This document shows positions 1-9,018 of a stretch of 64,000 nucleotides of DNA, piece after piece; the first letter of the stretch is position 1, and every line of letters starts with the position of its first letter. The stretch lies in assembly GCA_965247175.1 (NCBI GenBank), contig OZ252006.1:1922001-1986000 (forward strand). Direction: 5' to 3'. A program made the position numbers and the translations under genes. The notes beneath the pieces were generated by a model. The model was not told the DNA's origin. It saw only the letters and a list, made by a program, of their open reading frames with translations, and searched no databases. Source of the DNA: JANQMX01 sp965247175. GTDB taxonomy: Bacteria > Pseudomonadota > Alphaproteobacteria > Kiloniellales > DSM-21159.

Positions 1-670
1 CATACCATCCGTAGTCATCGAAAACGATCGCGCCCCCCGGTGAGAGCCGTGGCAGCACGGCCTTCAGGGCAGCCGACTCGGGGTCCGGATGGTTCATGTC
101 GATGTGCGCGAAGGCAATCTGCTCGGGGAAACCTTGCGCGAAGGAGTCCGGAACGGAGCCTTTGATCACGGTGACGAAGTCCAAGTCGGCAAAGCGCTCT
201 CGCACCTTCTCGTACATCTCGGGATCGTCATGCGCCGTCATGCGCGTGTGCTCGTCGCCTTCGCTCCAGGCAAAGAGATCGTAGAGAAAGTAGCGCTTTC
301 CCAGGGCCTTGAGGTCGATCTTGCGTAGCAACTCCGAAGCCGTGTGTCCCGTATGGCACCCCAGTTCCACAAAGTCGCCGGCGACCTTCGAGGCGGCCTC
401 GGCAAAGTAGAGAAGAATGTATGTCCGCCAGACGGTGCTCTTTTCGACAAGACTGGTTGCGTCATCCTTGAGAGGACCGAGGAAGAAATCGTCCCTCAGA
501 AACGACAGGTTCCTGTTCCATGTGACGACGTTGTCTGCGCAGAAGAAAGACCCCCGGGCATCTGGAATCAAACTCTCTTTCAAGAGTTGGATCGCGGTCA
601 GAAACTTGGTGGGGTCTTGGACATTGTAATTGGCGCCCACCATTCCGACCGGATGATAACCGTCTTGCAT
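1..670 (-). CDS. TylF/macrocin O-methyltransferase-like SAM methyltransferase (3' end cut off by window edge)
   Basis: An open frame runs off the left edge, so only the first ~223 residues are visible. The ATG follows GGGAG at 8 nt spacing. It is a class I SAM-dependent methyltransferase: ELGCHTGHTA around residue 98 is the glycine-rich SAM-binding motif I, and AIVFDDYGW near the visible end is the acidic metal/substrate motif of the TylF family, known for sugar O-methylation. A second TylF-like gene lies at 5292-6017, with a sulfotransferase beside it, which suggests modification of a carbohydrate or secondary metabolite. The substrate cannot be read from the sequence. The ~90 N-terminal residues before motif I lack an obvious domain. 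Confidence 0.82.
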   Translation of the reverse strand, partial: MQDGYHPVGMVGANYNVQDPTKFLTAIQLLKESLIPDARGSFFCADNVVTWNRNLSFLRDDFFLGPLKDDATSLVEKSTVWRTYILLYFAEAASKVAGDFVELGCHTGHTASELLRKIDLKALGKRYFLYDLFAWSEGDEHTRMTAHDDPEMYEKVRERFADLDFVTVIKGSVPDSFAQGFPEQIAFAHIDMNHPDPESAALKAVLPRLSPGGAIVFDDYGWY

Positions 671-981
671 CGACTGTTCTCCCGCGCCTGACCACCCTTC
701 GTTTCTACCGCCTACAACAGCAGCAGCGGCGCACGAGGCCCGCGCACCGCCATCAGGTCTCACAAGAATTCACTTATTTTATGTGAATCTAAAACGACTT
801 TGACTTGTTCGCGATGACTGGTAGCGATCAGAAATCGCAGCGCATTCTTGTGAAATTCAGCCTCCCACCACTTTGCGATACGGCCCTCGCGGCAGCGTCA
901 CACGGTCGAAGTGTCGCCTGCGACGATTCCATCTCGCCTAGTTCTGCTCTAGGCTGTGTCGGATTTGCCGCTGGGGGGCTT
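671..981. other. Intergenic region between divergent methyltransferase and MFS genes, with an inverted repeat
   Basis: No convincing gene lies here. The segment 760-800 is AT-rich against its surroundings and contains ATTCAC (768-773) and GTGAAT (783-788) around a 9-nt AT spacer. This could be a regulator site or part of the promoter of the MFS gene at 982. A TTG at 805 would extend the MFS frame upstream, but that extension looks unlike protein and I did not use it. Confidence 0.35.
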
Positions 982-2238
982 ATGTCGCTTACGAAGCTCG
1001 GTCTGCTAGTCGTGATTTTCGTGGATGTTGCCGGACAAGGCCTGATCATCCCGATCATCAATGCGCTGATCACCGACCCGACAAACCAATTCATGTCGTC
1101 GCAGGCCACCGAAAGCCAGCGCCACGCGGCCTACGGCCTGGTCATCGGCGTGTTCTATCTCTCTTGGTTCCTGGGCGCTGTCTACATCTCACGACTTTCG
1201 GACAGCATCGGCCGCAAGAAGGGCATGCTGATCTGCCTTGTCGGTGCACTGATCGGCTATGTCCTGACCATCGCGGCGATCGCCCTGGGCAGTCTGTGGC
1301 TCATGCTGCTCGGCCGGGCCATCACTGGCTTCACCGCCGGCAACCAACCCATCGCCCAGGCCGCCATGGCCGATCTCAGCAACTCGGAGGAAGAGAAGAC
1401 GCGAAACCTCGGCTATGCGGTCTCGGCCTTCAGCATCGGGCTGGTCGCAGGCCCGATCATCGCAGGTGTCCTGTCGGACAAGGCCGTGATCGGCGATTTC
1501 GCCTCGCTGAGCCTTCCCTTCTACGTTGCCACCGGCCTGGTGATCCTCGCGATCGTTCTGATCCTCTTCTGGTTCCAGGACCCAAAGACAGAACGGGCAG
1601 AGCTGCGCGTGAAGCCGCTCGAGGTGGTGATTCTGCTGATGCAGATCGTGCACCGCCCAACCGTATGGCGAATCTCAGCTGTGTTCTTCTTTTTCATGTT
1701 CGTCTGGAACACCTGCTACATCTTTCTCGACGACTACCTGACCAGCCGTTTCGATCTCGGAACATTCGGCGCCAGCGCAGCCCTTCTGGTCAGCGGAGCG
1801 ACCCTGGCCCTCTGCAGCGGATATCTGGTCACGCCGATCGGTCGGCGATTCTCGAAGCAGACCATCGTGGTCGGTGCCAGCAGCCTGATGGCCATATCCG
1901 CCGCGCTCTTTACGAGCCTTCCCGGTCTCACGGTCATCTTTCTGGCCATCGTCCCGCTCGCCGGCGCCTTCGCGGTCGGCTATGCGACGCTGCTCAGCAT
2001 CTATTCCGCCAGCGTATCGGCGGAACAGCAGGGTTGGGTCATGGGCGTGTCGACCGCAATGTGGACCTTGGGCGCCGGATTGACCTCGTTGATCGGCGGG
2101 GACTTGATGGGCATCGATGTGCGCTTGCCCTACGTTCTGGCCACCGCGTCGGCTTTGATCGCAATCCTGCTGCTGGTGCTTCTCTGGCGCTATCCGGACG
2201 TTCGGGGTATCGCGCGCAAGACGACCAGCGACCAGTAG
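982..2238 (+). CDS. MFS transporter (12-helix type)
   Basis: A protein of ~418 residues in the inner membrane, with about twelve hydrophobic segments. The loop after helix 2 carries SRLSDSIGRKKG, the MFS motif A (G/S-x-L-x-D-x-x-G-R-K). Drug exporters of the DHA1 type and metabolite carriers share this architecture; the substrate is unknown. I chose the ATG at 982, preceded by GGGGGG, over an upstream TTG at 805, because the added 59 residues are low-quality and would put a soluble arm before helix 1. It stands alone, with an M20 peptidase ~190 bp downstream on the same strand, so a functional link is only possible. Confidence 0.85.
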   Translation: MSLTKLGLLVVIFVDVAGQGLIIPIINALITDPTNQFMSSQATESQRHAAYGLVIGVFYLSWFLGAVYISRLSDSIGRKKGMLICLVGALIGYVLTIAAIALGSLWLMLLGRAITGFTAGNQPIAQAAMADLSNSEEEKTRNLGYAVSAFSIGLVAGPIIAGVLSDKAVIGDFASLSLPFYVATGLVILAIVLILFWFQDPKTERAELRVKPLEVVILLMQIVHRPTVWRISAVFFFFMFVWNTCYIFLDDYLTSRFDLGTFGASAALLVSGATLALCSGYLVTPIGRRFSKQTIVVGASSLMAISAALFTSLPGLTVIFLAIVPLAGAFAVGYATLLSIYSASVSAEQQGWVMGVSTAMWTLGAGLTSLIGGDLMGIDVRLPYVLATASALIAILLLVLLWRYPDVRGIARKTTSDQ

Positions 2239-2428
2239 TCTTGGGCATGGCGACGGGAATGACGTGCACGCTGAGCCCTTTGACCATTGGGCGAACGGAA
2301 CGATGTCAAGCCATGGTCAGGGTCAACCGTTCTGCGTTTGTCGGAGGCCATGACTCTTGAGAGCATGGCTGAGTACGACCTTGCCGGATTGATCCTATCC
2401 GCTCAGAAGCAATGAGAAGGAGCACGCA

Positions 2429-3583
2429 GTGCCGCCCGACAGTCTTCCCAACGAGCCGCAAATCGATGCCGAAGAGCTGGTCAATGGCATCAGTGATTGG
2501 GTTGCGATCGAGAGTCCGAGCGAAGATGCGGCGGCTGTGAACCGTATGGCCGATAGGGTCGTTTCCGAGTGCGAGGAAGTCGAGCTTTCTGTTGAACGCA
2601 TTCCCGGCGAGGAGGGTTGGGCCGACCTGGTCATCGCCCGCTGCGGAGACAATGACGTGGATGGGCCTGGTATTCTGGTTCTAGGCCACATCGACACCGT
2701 TCATCCCATTGGCACGAAGGATGGCGACAACCCGCTCCGGCGAGAAGGCGATCGGCTCTACGGGCCCGGCATCTACGATATGAAGGCCGGCACCTTCATG
2801 GGCCTCTACGCCTATCGGCATCTTCGGCGGCTCGACCGGCAGCCCAATCTTCCGGTCACCTTCATGTTCATTCCTGAGGAGGAAGTGGGAAGCCCCTTCA
2901 CCCGCAAGTACATCGAGGCGGAGGCCGCCAAAGCGAAGTACGTGCTCGTTGGGGAGCCTGCGCGCGATGGCGGCCGAGTCGTCGTGGCACGGAAAGGTGC
3001 TGCTTTCTTCACGATGCGCGCGACGGGTCGCCCCGCGCATGCCGGGGCCAGCCATGCCAATGGGCGCAGTGCGATCAAGGAGATCGCCCGCCACGTCTTG
3101 GAGATCGAGGCGATGACGGACTACGAACGGGGCGTGACCTGCAACGTGGGAACCATCAAAGGCGGGACCGGGACCAATGTGGTGCCGCGCGAATGCGAAG
3201 CCCAAATCGACCTCCGCGTTATCACGGCGGAAGATGGCGAAGAGTTTTGCCAGAAGATCCTCAATCGGACCTCCTATGACCCCGACGTCACGCTAGAGGT
3301 CAGCGGCGGCATGAACCGCCCGCCCTATCAAATGTCCGAGGGTGGAAGAACGCTCTTCGAGTTCGCGCGCGAAGCCTGCCTCGAGCACGGCCTGGACCTG
3401 CAGTACACCTCTCTCACCGGCGGTGGCTCCGATGGGAACTTCTCTGGCGCGATGGGCATTCCAACCCTCGACGGCATGGGCGCCGACGGTGCCGGCGCTC
3501 ACACCCTCGATGAGTACATCCTTGTCTCATCGCTCGTGCCGCGGACGAAGATGTGGGTCAAGCTGTTGGAGCGGCTGGAATAG
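2429..3583 (+). CDS. M20 family metallopeptidase (CPG2/ArgE-like)
   Basis: A 384-residue zinc peptidase/deacylase, starting at GTG after GAGAAGGA. Motifs in order: GHIDTVHP (first metal His), YGPGIYDMKAG (bridging Asp), PEEEVGSP (catalytic Glu then metal Glu), VGEPARDGG, and GAGAHTLDEYI near the C-terminus (last metal His). The dimerisation insert between ~180 and 290 has the usual M20 form (RPAHAGASHANGRSA). The closest functional relatives by layout are glutamate carboxypeptidase (CPG2) and acetylornithine deacetylase-like enzymes. There is no signal peptide, so it is likely cytoplasmic. The exact substrate (N-acyl amino acid, dipeptide or folate-type glutamate) cannot be decided. Confidence 0.88.
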   Translation: MPPDSLPNEPQIDAEELVNGISDWVAIESPSEDAAAVNRMADRVVSECEEVELSVERIPGEEGWADLVIARCGDNDVDGPGILVLGHIDTVHPIGTKDGDNPLRREGDRLYGPGIYDMKAGTFMGLYAYRHLRRLDRQPNLPVTFMFIPEEEVGSPFTRKYIEAEAAKAKYVLVGEPARDGGRVVVARKGAAFFTMRATGRPAHAGASHANGRSAIKEIARHVLEIEAMTDYERGVTCNVGTIKGGTGTNVVPRECEAQIDLRVITAEDGEEFCQKILNRTSYDPDVTLEVSGGMNRPPYQMSEGGRTLFEFAREACLEHGLDLQYTSLTGGGSDGNFSGAMGIPTLDGMGADGAGAHTLDEYILVSSLVPRTKMWVKLLERLE

Positions 3584-3620
3584 CCCAGCTTGGGTACCTT
3601 CCGGCGCCCCGGTGCCGCCC

Positions 3621-3956
3621 TTACTCTTCGATGACGAACGACACACCGAACGTGCAGCGAACGCCGTCCAATTCCGCCGGGAACTTGCACACATTCAGCG
3701 TGGCCTCCCCCTTAGCGGACTTGTGCACGAGCTCGTGAACGTAGCCGGGCTTGTTGCTCGCCAGCACCTTGTTGTCGTGTTCGACAAGGGAGTCGGCCGT
3801 ATCGGCCCAGGGCAGCTGGTAGTCCGTCTTGCCGACGACGCTGCCACCGCCGAACTCGTTGATCGTCTTGTTTCCCCAGAGATAGACCCCCTCTTCGCTC
3901 TTCGCCCAGAACAGAAACGGCATCGAGTCCAGAACAGAAAGATCTTCCGACTTCAT
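3621..3956 (-). CDS. Stand-alone PAS-domain protein
   Basis: A 111-residue protein that is almost entirely one PAS fold: LDSMPFLFWAK, then a WGNKTINEFGG turn, GKTDYQLPWAD, and a C-terminal beta-sheet ending FGVSFVIEE. The ATG at 3956 has a very good site (GGGAGG, 5 nt before the start), which favours it over the longer frame. No kinase, HTH, GGDEF or EAL output domain is attached, so it must act by binding a ligand or partner, or be a detached sensor. It sits between genes converging from both sides, with no partner that would reveal the output. Family recognition is good; function is unknown. Confidence 0.75.
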   Translation of the reverse strand: MKSEDLSVLDSMPFLFWAKSEEGVYLWGNKTINEFGGGSVVGKTDYQLPWADTADSLVEHDNKVLASNKPGYVHELVHKSAKGEATLNVCKFPAELDGVRCTFGVSFVIEE

Positions 3957-4055
3957 CTTTTCCTCCCTAGCGTTCGTCCTGTTAGCTTCTCTCACGGCGG
4001 ATACAGGATTATGACGGCGGCCTAGGTTCATCCTGGCTGCCTACTTCAAACGCCC

Positions 4056-5282
4056 TCAGCCGTCTTGGCGCCAGGCCTTCGTTTTGTCACGCACCAGCCG
4101 GCTCGACGGATTGCCCTTCCTGGCCAATCCCATGAGATAGAGCGCGTCCTGTCTGTCTAGCGCCTCGCCACTCTCGTGTTTCATCGCGATAGCCTGCAGA
4201 GCCTCTGCATCGGCGCCCGTCACACGCGTGTCCAGAAACGTCCGGCTCGCCGAGTTATAGTGATGAGACAGGCAAAGGTAGTAAACTCTATTGACGAGCC
4301 CCTCCAAGCTCTTGTCGATGTTGCCCGTTACGCCGTTTCTCATCAGCAGCGAGGCCAGCAACGCGATCATGTCCGGAGCGGCCTCTGACAGGAAGTCGGC
4401 CAGGAGCGCGGATTTCGACGCAATGCCGGCCACCTCTCCCGAGAAATCGACTCCCGTCGCCGACTTAAGCCAGGCCAGATCCTCCAAATCGATACTGTCG
4501 GAGAGATAGTCCGCCGGCACCTGGTCCGGCCCGTCGAACAGGCTGCCGACGACCCTGACGAAGCGCTGCCGTGCCCGAAAGGTCTCGGCATCTCCGCTCG
4601 TCAGCGCGTTGCTTCGATTGAGCGCGAAGGTGCACTGCTGCGCCTGCAACGACAGACCTTCGTTCTGCCGCTGGCGCGTGACCCTAACCGGGTCTAGGCC
4701 GCAGATCGCGACGAAGTCGTCGACCACATCGCCGCCGGTGAGAGCGTCGCGCTGGAACGGCCGCAGGACAACCCGGTCAGGGCCCAAGACGCGCATGAAG
4801 GTTTCGAAGCGGCGGCGATACTTCGGCCTTTGCACCAGCTTGGGACCGGACCGGCCACCCTGAAGATCCTGCTGCAGGGCACTGCGGGCAAAACCCACCG
4901 GGTCGCGAAAGTAGCCGACCACCAGGATGTCATCCGCGTGTTGCTGCAAGACGCTCAGCATCGCTTGCTTGTCCGCATCGCTGAGCAAGGAGATGTCCTC
5001 GCCGGAGAAGATCACCCGCTCCCATTTCGCGCTCCGCAGCACCGATTCGATATCTGAGCGGTCCTTGACGCGCAGCGCTTCGATTTCAGCGCGCGACAGG
5101 CCCTGCCGGATGAAGACCCGGTAGGTCAGATGATCGGAGCTGAAGGCGGAAAAGAAGGGAATGGAGTGGTTGACCGCGCGCAGAGGCGCATAGGCGGTCA
5201 CTCCGTCGTCATAGCCCCTGAGCGCGGCCTGCAGCGAAGAGCTGCCGGTCTTGTGCATGCCGATATGCAAAATGATGCGCAT
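4056..5282 (-). CDS. Sulfotransferase family protein
   Basis: A 408-residue protein beginning RIILHIGMHKTGSSSLQAAL, the 5'-phosphosulfate-binding P-loop of PAPS-dependent sulfotransferases at the N-terminus. A second typical element follows around residues 110-140 (VIFSGEDIS then VVGYFRDPV), matching the 3'-phosphate-binding strand with Arg/Asp. The C-terminal ~200 residues are less typical. It lies 9 bp downstream of the TylF-like methyltransferase gene (5292-6017) on the same strand, so the two are probably cotranscribed, and both may decorate one glycan or lipid acceptor. No glycosyltransferase is visible in the window to identify that acceptor. Confidence 0.82.
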   Translation of the reverse strand: MRIILHIGMHKTGSSSLQAALRGYDDGVTAYAPLRAVNHSIPFFSAFSSDHLTYRVFIRQGLSRAEIEALRVKDRSDIESVLRSAKWERVIFSGEDISLLSDADKQAMLSVLQQHADDILVVGYFRDPVGFARSALQQDLQGGRSGPKLVQRPKYRRRFETFMRVLGPDRVVLRPFQRDALTGGDVVDDFVAICGLDPVRVTRQRQNEGLSLQAQQCTFALNRSNALTSGDAETFRARQRFVRVVGSLFDGPDQVPADYLSDSIDLEDLAWLKSATGVDFSGEVAGIASKSALLADFLSEAAPDMIALLASLLMRNGVTGNIDKSLEGLVNRVYYLCLSHHYNSASRTFLDTRVTGADAEALQAIAMKHESGEALDRQDALYLMGLARKGNPSSRLVRDKTKAWRQDG

Positions 5283-5291
5283 GCTCTGCTT

Positions 5292-6017
5292 TTACCGGAC
5301 ATCAGTCGACCAGCACTTAACGCCCATACGGCCGGTGTAATCGGTGAAGTGCAGGAGGGGACGCTGTTTGGCGTCCATCTTGGAGAAGTACTCGTCGACG
5401 GCCTTGCGTGCGCCCTCCCAGTGCCCGTAGTCGTCGATCAGAATGCTCCCGCCAACGCTCAGCCGGGGATAGAGCCGCTCCAGCTCGGCCTTGGTGGACT
5501 CGTACCAGTCCGTATCGAGCCGAAGGACAGAGATGCGCTCGGGCAGGTTCACTTCGACCGCCAAGGTCTGCAGCACATCGCCTTCGACGTACCGCAGCCC
5601 GCTGCTATCGAGACCGGCGCTTGCGAAGTTGGCTTTGACGTCTTCGAGCGAGGCATAGTTCCAATCCCGGTAGCCGTCCCGGCTCGCGTCTCGATAGCGC
5701 TCGTCGGCTGACTTCGGATTGTAGGCCGTCTTGTCATGATCGCCCGGCTCCGTCATGCCGGTGAAGGTATCGAACAAATAGACCTTCTTGTCGGAGCCGA
5801 GCCGCTCGAAGGTCTTTTTCGCGACGATCGCGTTGCCACCGCGCCAAACGCCACACTCGACGAAATCTCCCTCCACCTCCGCGGTCACGGCGTGTTTGCA
5901 GGCATTGATGGTCGCCACCACCCGTTCGGTCGAGGTCTTGGTGAGCTTGTGCTTCATGACGTAGGCGATGATATCGAGATCGGCTTGGTCGAACTCGACG
6001 GGCATGGCATCCCGCAT
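5292..6017 (-). CDS. TylF/macrocin O-methyltransferase-like SAM methyltransferase
   Basis: A 241-residue protein. GDFVECGVWRGGNA is SAM motif I; YLFDTFTGMTEP and RLDTDWYESTKAELERLYPRL are hallmark TylF segments; GGSILIDDYGHWEGARKAV is the metal-binding acidic motif and its helix. These enzymes methylate sugar hydroxyls with SAM and Mg2+. The start at 6017 has GGAGG 8 nt upstream; an ATG four codons later is the alternative. It is the first gene of a probable two-gene unit with the sulfotransferase. It is a relative, not a close copy, of the truncated gene at the left window edge. The acceptor molecule is unknown. Confidence 0.9.
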   Translation of the reverse strand: MRDAMPVEFDQADLDIIAYVMKHKLTKTSTERVVATINACKHAVTAEVEGDFVECGVWRGGNAIVAKKTFERLGSDKKVYLFDTFTGMTEPGDHDKTAYNPKSADERYRDASRDGYRDWNYASLEDVKANFASAGLDSSGLRYVEGDVLQTLAVEVNLPERISVLRLDTDWYESTKAELERLYPRLSVGGSILIDDYGHWEGARKAVDEYFSKMDAKQRPLLHFTDYTGRMGVKCWSTDVR

Positions 6018-6215
6018 GGGAAGCGCCTCCTCAGGCTATAGAACGGCGGCATCGATCCAGACTTCGGCGAACGCGTCAAAGCCTGGTGCGCTGTAGCGCA
6101 CATTCTCTTCGAGGCGTTGCCGGGCTGTCGATCAGTGGATAGGTTCCAGAAAAGCGACGCGATGCGTTGCCGGAGGGAACCAGTAGAGCACCAGGAAGGT
6201 GCGAGGGAGACGAGA

Positions 6216-7175
6216 ATGAACAGCTTTGTGCGTGCGCTGGCTATTGGGACTGTCACCGCGGCCGTGACCTTTGGGTCGGCCTTTGCGGAGACCCGGGTGA
6301 CATACAAATCGGCGAAAACCGCATCCTCTTACTATCAGATGGCCGTCCAGATCTCCGAGGCGATCAAGGCCGGGACGGATGGCGACATCATCGTCACCGT
6401 GGAGGAAAGCCAGGGCTCCGTGCAGAACGTGATGGAGGTTCGGGCCCGAGGCGGCGACTATGTCTTCACCACGCCACCGGTGCTGGTCCGACTGGCCCAA
6501 GGCGGCAAGGCGATGTTCGAGGGCAAGGGCGATCCCAAGTTCGACGAGATCCGCGCCCTCTTCCCGATTCCCTCTCTCACCATGCACTTCGTCATGCGCG
6601 CGGACAGCGGCGTGAGCGACTTCGCGGATCTGGAGGGCAAGAAGATCTTGCTCGGCAAGGGCTCTTTCGGTGCACGCGAGGGCGAGAAGTACCTCGGGCT
6701 CTTCGGGCTTGAAGGCAAGGTCGAGCTTGCGGACGTGGAACTCTCCAATGCCGTGCCGGCGCTGAAGAACGGGCAGATCGACGGCTTCGTCACCGCCGGG
6801 TCTTTCCCGGCGCCCAACGTGATCGAGGCCGCGGCTTCGACCGGGGTCACGGTCCTGTCGCTGAACGACGATCAGATCGCCAAGACCAAGCGGACGAAGC
6901 TGGTGATCCCGGCGGGCACCTACACGGGTCAGGACGCGCCGATCACCACGACCTCGCTTCCCGTAGTCGCCTATACGACCACGGCCATGGACGAGGACAC
7001 CGCCTATCAGCTGACGAAGACCTTTTGGGAGCAGAAGGCCGCCATGGGCGAAGGCGCGGCTTGGTGGAACGGAGTGGACGAAGGCTTGATGGAGAACATC
7101 ACCGGCCAGATTCACCCAGGCGCGCTCCGCTACTACAAGGAAGCCGGTTTTCCGCTGACCGACGCGCAAATGTGA
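6216..7175 (+). CDS. TAXI-family TRAP transporter substrate-binding protein
   Basis: About 319 residues, with a signal peptide (MNSFVRALAIGTVTAAVTFGSAFA) for periplasmic export. The mature part has TAXI receptor features: TYKSAKTASSYYQMAVQISEAIKAG at the start, a central VEESQGSVQNV ligand loop, GKGSFGAREG, and NAVPALKNGQIDGFVTAGSFPAPNVIEAA. TAXI receptors bind small organic acids or amino acids and hand them to a fused DctQM permease, which is encoded 44 bp downstream. The ATG at 6216, after a GAGGGAGA stretch, directly precedes the signal peptide; an upstream in-frame ATG would mask it. The ligand is not determinable. Confidence 0.9.
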   Translation: MNSFVRALAIGTVTAAVTFGSAFAETRVTYKSAKTASSYYQMAVQISEAIKAGTDGDIIVTVEESQGSVQNVMEVRARGGDYVFTTPPVLVRLAQGGKAMFEGKGDPKFDEIRALFPIPSLTMHFVMRADSGVSDFADLEGKKILLGKGSFGAREGEKYLGLFGLEGKVELADVELSNAVPALKNGQIDGFVTAGSFPAPNVIEAAASTGVTVLSLNDDQIAKTKRTKLVIPAGTYTGQDAPITTTSLPVVAYTTTAMDEDTAYQLTKTFWEQKAAMGEGAAWWNGVDEGLMENITGQIHPGALRYYKEAGFPLTDAQM

Positions 7176-7219
7176 TTGGCGGGAGTCGGCTGCCGCGGCC
7201 CGCTTCCTGAACGCTCTAT

Positions 7220-8983
7220 ATGGCGCGTTATCTCTGGGCGGCGCTCGGTCTCGCCTCCATCGTTTTTCACCTTGGCCTGATCTTCTCCGGGCTGGTGCCG
7301 AACCTGGTCGCCCGGCCAATCCATCTCGCGCTGGCCCTGCCCTGGGTGCTGATCTACGCCGCCCAGGGCCGCGCGGCGCTCGCGACGGGATGGGCTCTCA
7401 CGGCGATCGGCGTCGCCGCCTGCGGCTGGATCGCCTGGAATCATGACGCGCTGGGCGACCAGTACGGATTTCTCGAAGGCAACTTCCAGCTCGGCTTGGC
7501 GATCGTTCTGATCCTCGTGGTGCTGGAGGCCGCGCGCCGCGCCATCGGTTGGCCCCTGCCCCTCATCGCCGCGCTGGCGCTGGCCTATGCGCTTTGGGGT
7601 CAGCACATTCCCGGAGAGTTCGGGCATTCCGGCACGCCTCTCGCCTCCTTCCTCGGCACGCTGACCATCGCCGAGGGCGGGCTTTGGGGGAGCCTGACCG
7701 GCGTTTCGGTCAATGTCGTCGCGGTCTTCGTCATCTTCGGCGCGGTGCTCAATGCCGGCGAAGCGGGCCAGGGCTTCATGAACATCGCCATGGCGGCCGC
7801 CGGACGTCTCAAGGGCGGCGCGGCCAAGGTGTCGGTCCTGTCCTCCGCCTTTTTCGGATCGATCTCAGGCTCGGCCTCGGCCAATGTGGCTTCCACTGGG
7901 GCAATCACCCTGCCGGCCATGACCCGGCTTGGCTATCCCAAGCGGATGGCCGGCGCCGTGGAGGCAGTGGCCTCCTCCGGCGGGCAGATCATGCCACCCC
8001 TCATGGGCGCCGGCGCCTTCGTCATGGTCGAGCTGACCGGCGTCCCCTACGTCGAGATCATGGCCGCCGCTCTTTTGCCGGCCATCCTCTACTTTCTCGC
8101 GGTCTGGGTCGGCATCAACGCTTTCGCCGACCGCCATCATCTGCCGCCGGTCGACCCCAAGGACCGGCCCGGCGGGCGCGCGGTCGCCATCACCTCGGCC
8201 TTCTTCCTGGTGCCCTTCTCGGTCTTGATGTGGGGCATGTTCGGCGCCGCCTTGACCCCGCAGTACTCTGCCGCGCTGGCGATCCTGACCGGGGCCGTCA
8301 TGCTCTTTGTCGACGCAAGGCTCAGCTTCGATGCGCGGCGCACCCTGGTGCGCTTCGAGCAAGCCTTCCTCACCTCCGGGCGTCAGATCGCGATGATCGC
8401 CTCGATCATCCTCTGCGCCTCGCTGGTAATCGGCGTACTCTCGATCACCGGGCTGGGGGTGAAGATCACCTCGCTGATTCTCTCGGGCTCCGGGGGGTTG
8501 CTCTGGCCATCCTTGCTGCTGACAGCCTTCGCCTGCCTCATCCTGGGCATGGAGGTGCCGACGACAGCGGCCTACGTGATCTGCGTCTCCGTGGCCGGGC
8601 CGGCGCTGATCTCGCTCGGGCTTGACCCGCTGCAAGCGCATCTCTTCGTCTTCTGGTTCGCCCTGCTCAGCACCATCACCCCCCCGGTCTGCGGCGCGGT
8701 CTTCATCGCCGCGGGCATGGTGGGGGAGAACTGGCTGCGGGTGGCGCTCTACGCCATGGCGCTCGGCGTCGGGCTCTACGTCATCCCGCTCGGCATGATT
8801 TCCAACCCGACGGTCATCGAGCTTTCGAGCGAACCCCTCTCTGCGTTGCTGTCCGCCGCCAAGATCGGCCTTGGTCTCACGGCCTTGTCCTTCGGCATCA
8901 TCGGCGCGTCCAAAGCGATCTTCAGAGTTTTCCTTGTCGCCGTTGGCGCGGCTCTGATTCTTTGGCCCTTCGCGGGACTCTGA
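7220..8983 (+). CDS. TRAP transporter fused permease (DctQM type)
   Basis: A 587-residue polytopic inner-membrane protein joining the small (DctQ-like, first ~130 residues) and large (DctM-like) permease subunits, the arrangement normal for TAXI-TRAP systems. The signature segment around residues 190-275 includes GSISGSASANVASTGAITLP and a GGQIMPPLMGAGAF motif characteristic of this family; a second half-motif (CSLVIGVLSITGLGVK ... EVPTTAAYV) follows later. It should couple Na+ or H+ flow to uptake of the ligand captured by the receptor encoded just upstream, with which it almost certainly forms an operon. Confidence 0.93.
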   Translation: MARYLWAALGLASIVFHLGLIFSGLVPNLVARPIHLALALPWVLIYAAQGRAALATGWALTAIGVAACGWIAWNHDALGDQYGFLEGNFQLGLAIVLILVVLEAARRAIGWPLPLIAALALAYALWGQHIPGEFGHSGTPLASFLGTLTIAEGGLWGSLTGVSVNVVAVFVIFGAVLNAGEAGQGFMNIAMAAAGRLKGGAAKVSVLSSAFFGSISGSASANVASTGAITLPAMTRLGYPKRMAGAVEAVASSGGQIMPPLMGAGAFVMVELTGVPYVEIMAAALLPAILYFLAVWVGINAFADRHHLPPVDPKDRPGGRAVAITSAFFLVPFSVLMWGMFGAALTPQYSAALAILTGAVMLFVDARLSFDARRTLVRFEQAFLTSGRQIAMIASIILCASLVIGVLSITGLGVKITSLILSGSGGLLWPSLLLTAFACLILGMEVPTTAAYVICVSVAGPALISLGLDPLQAHLFVFWFALLSTITPPVCGAVFIAAGMVGENWLRVALYAMALGVGLYVIPLGMISNPTVIELSSEPLSALLSAAKIGLGLTALSFGIIGASKAIFRVFLVAVGAALILWPFAGL

Positions 8984-9018
8984 CGATCCTTGCCCTCGCC
9001 CAGAGACACGCAGCCTCC

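Noticed and set aside
805..981. An upstream TTG that would extend the MFS gene by 59 residues
   Set aside because: The extension is unlike a carrier N-terminus, and ATG 982 gives the usual start right before helix 1.
1164..2360. A 398-codon + strand frame in the MFS gene
   Set aside because: It is a different frame over the same coding region, with a His/Arg/Gly-rich shadow composition.
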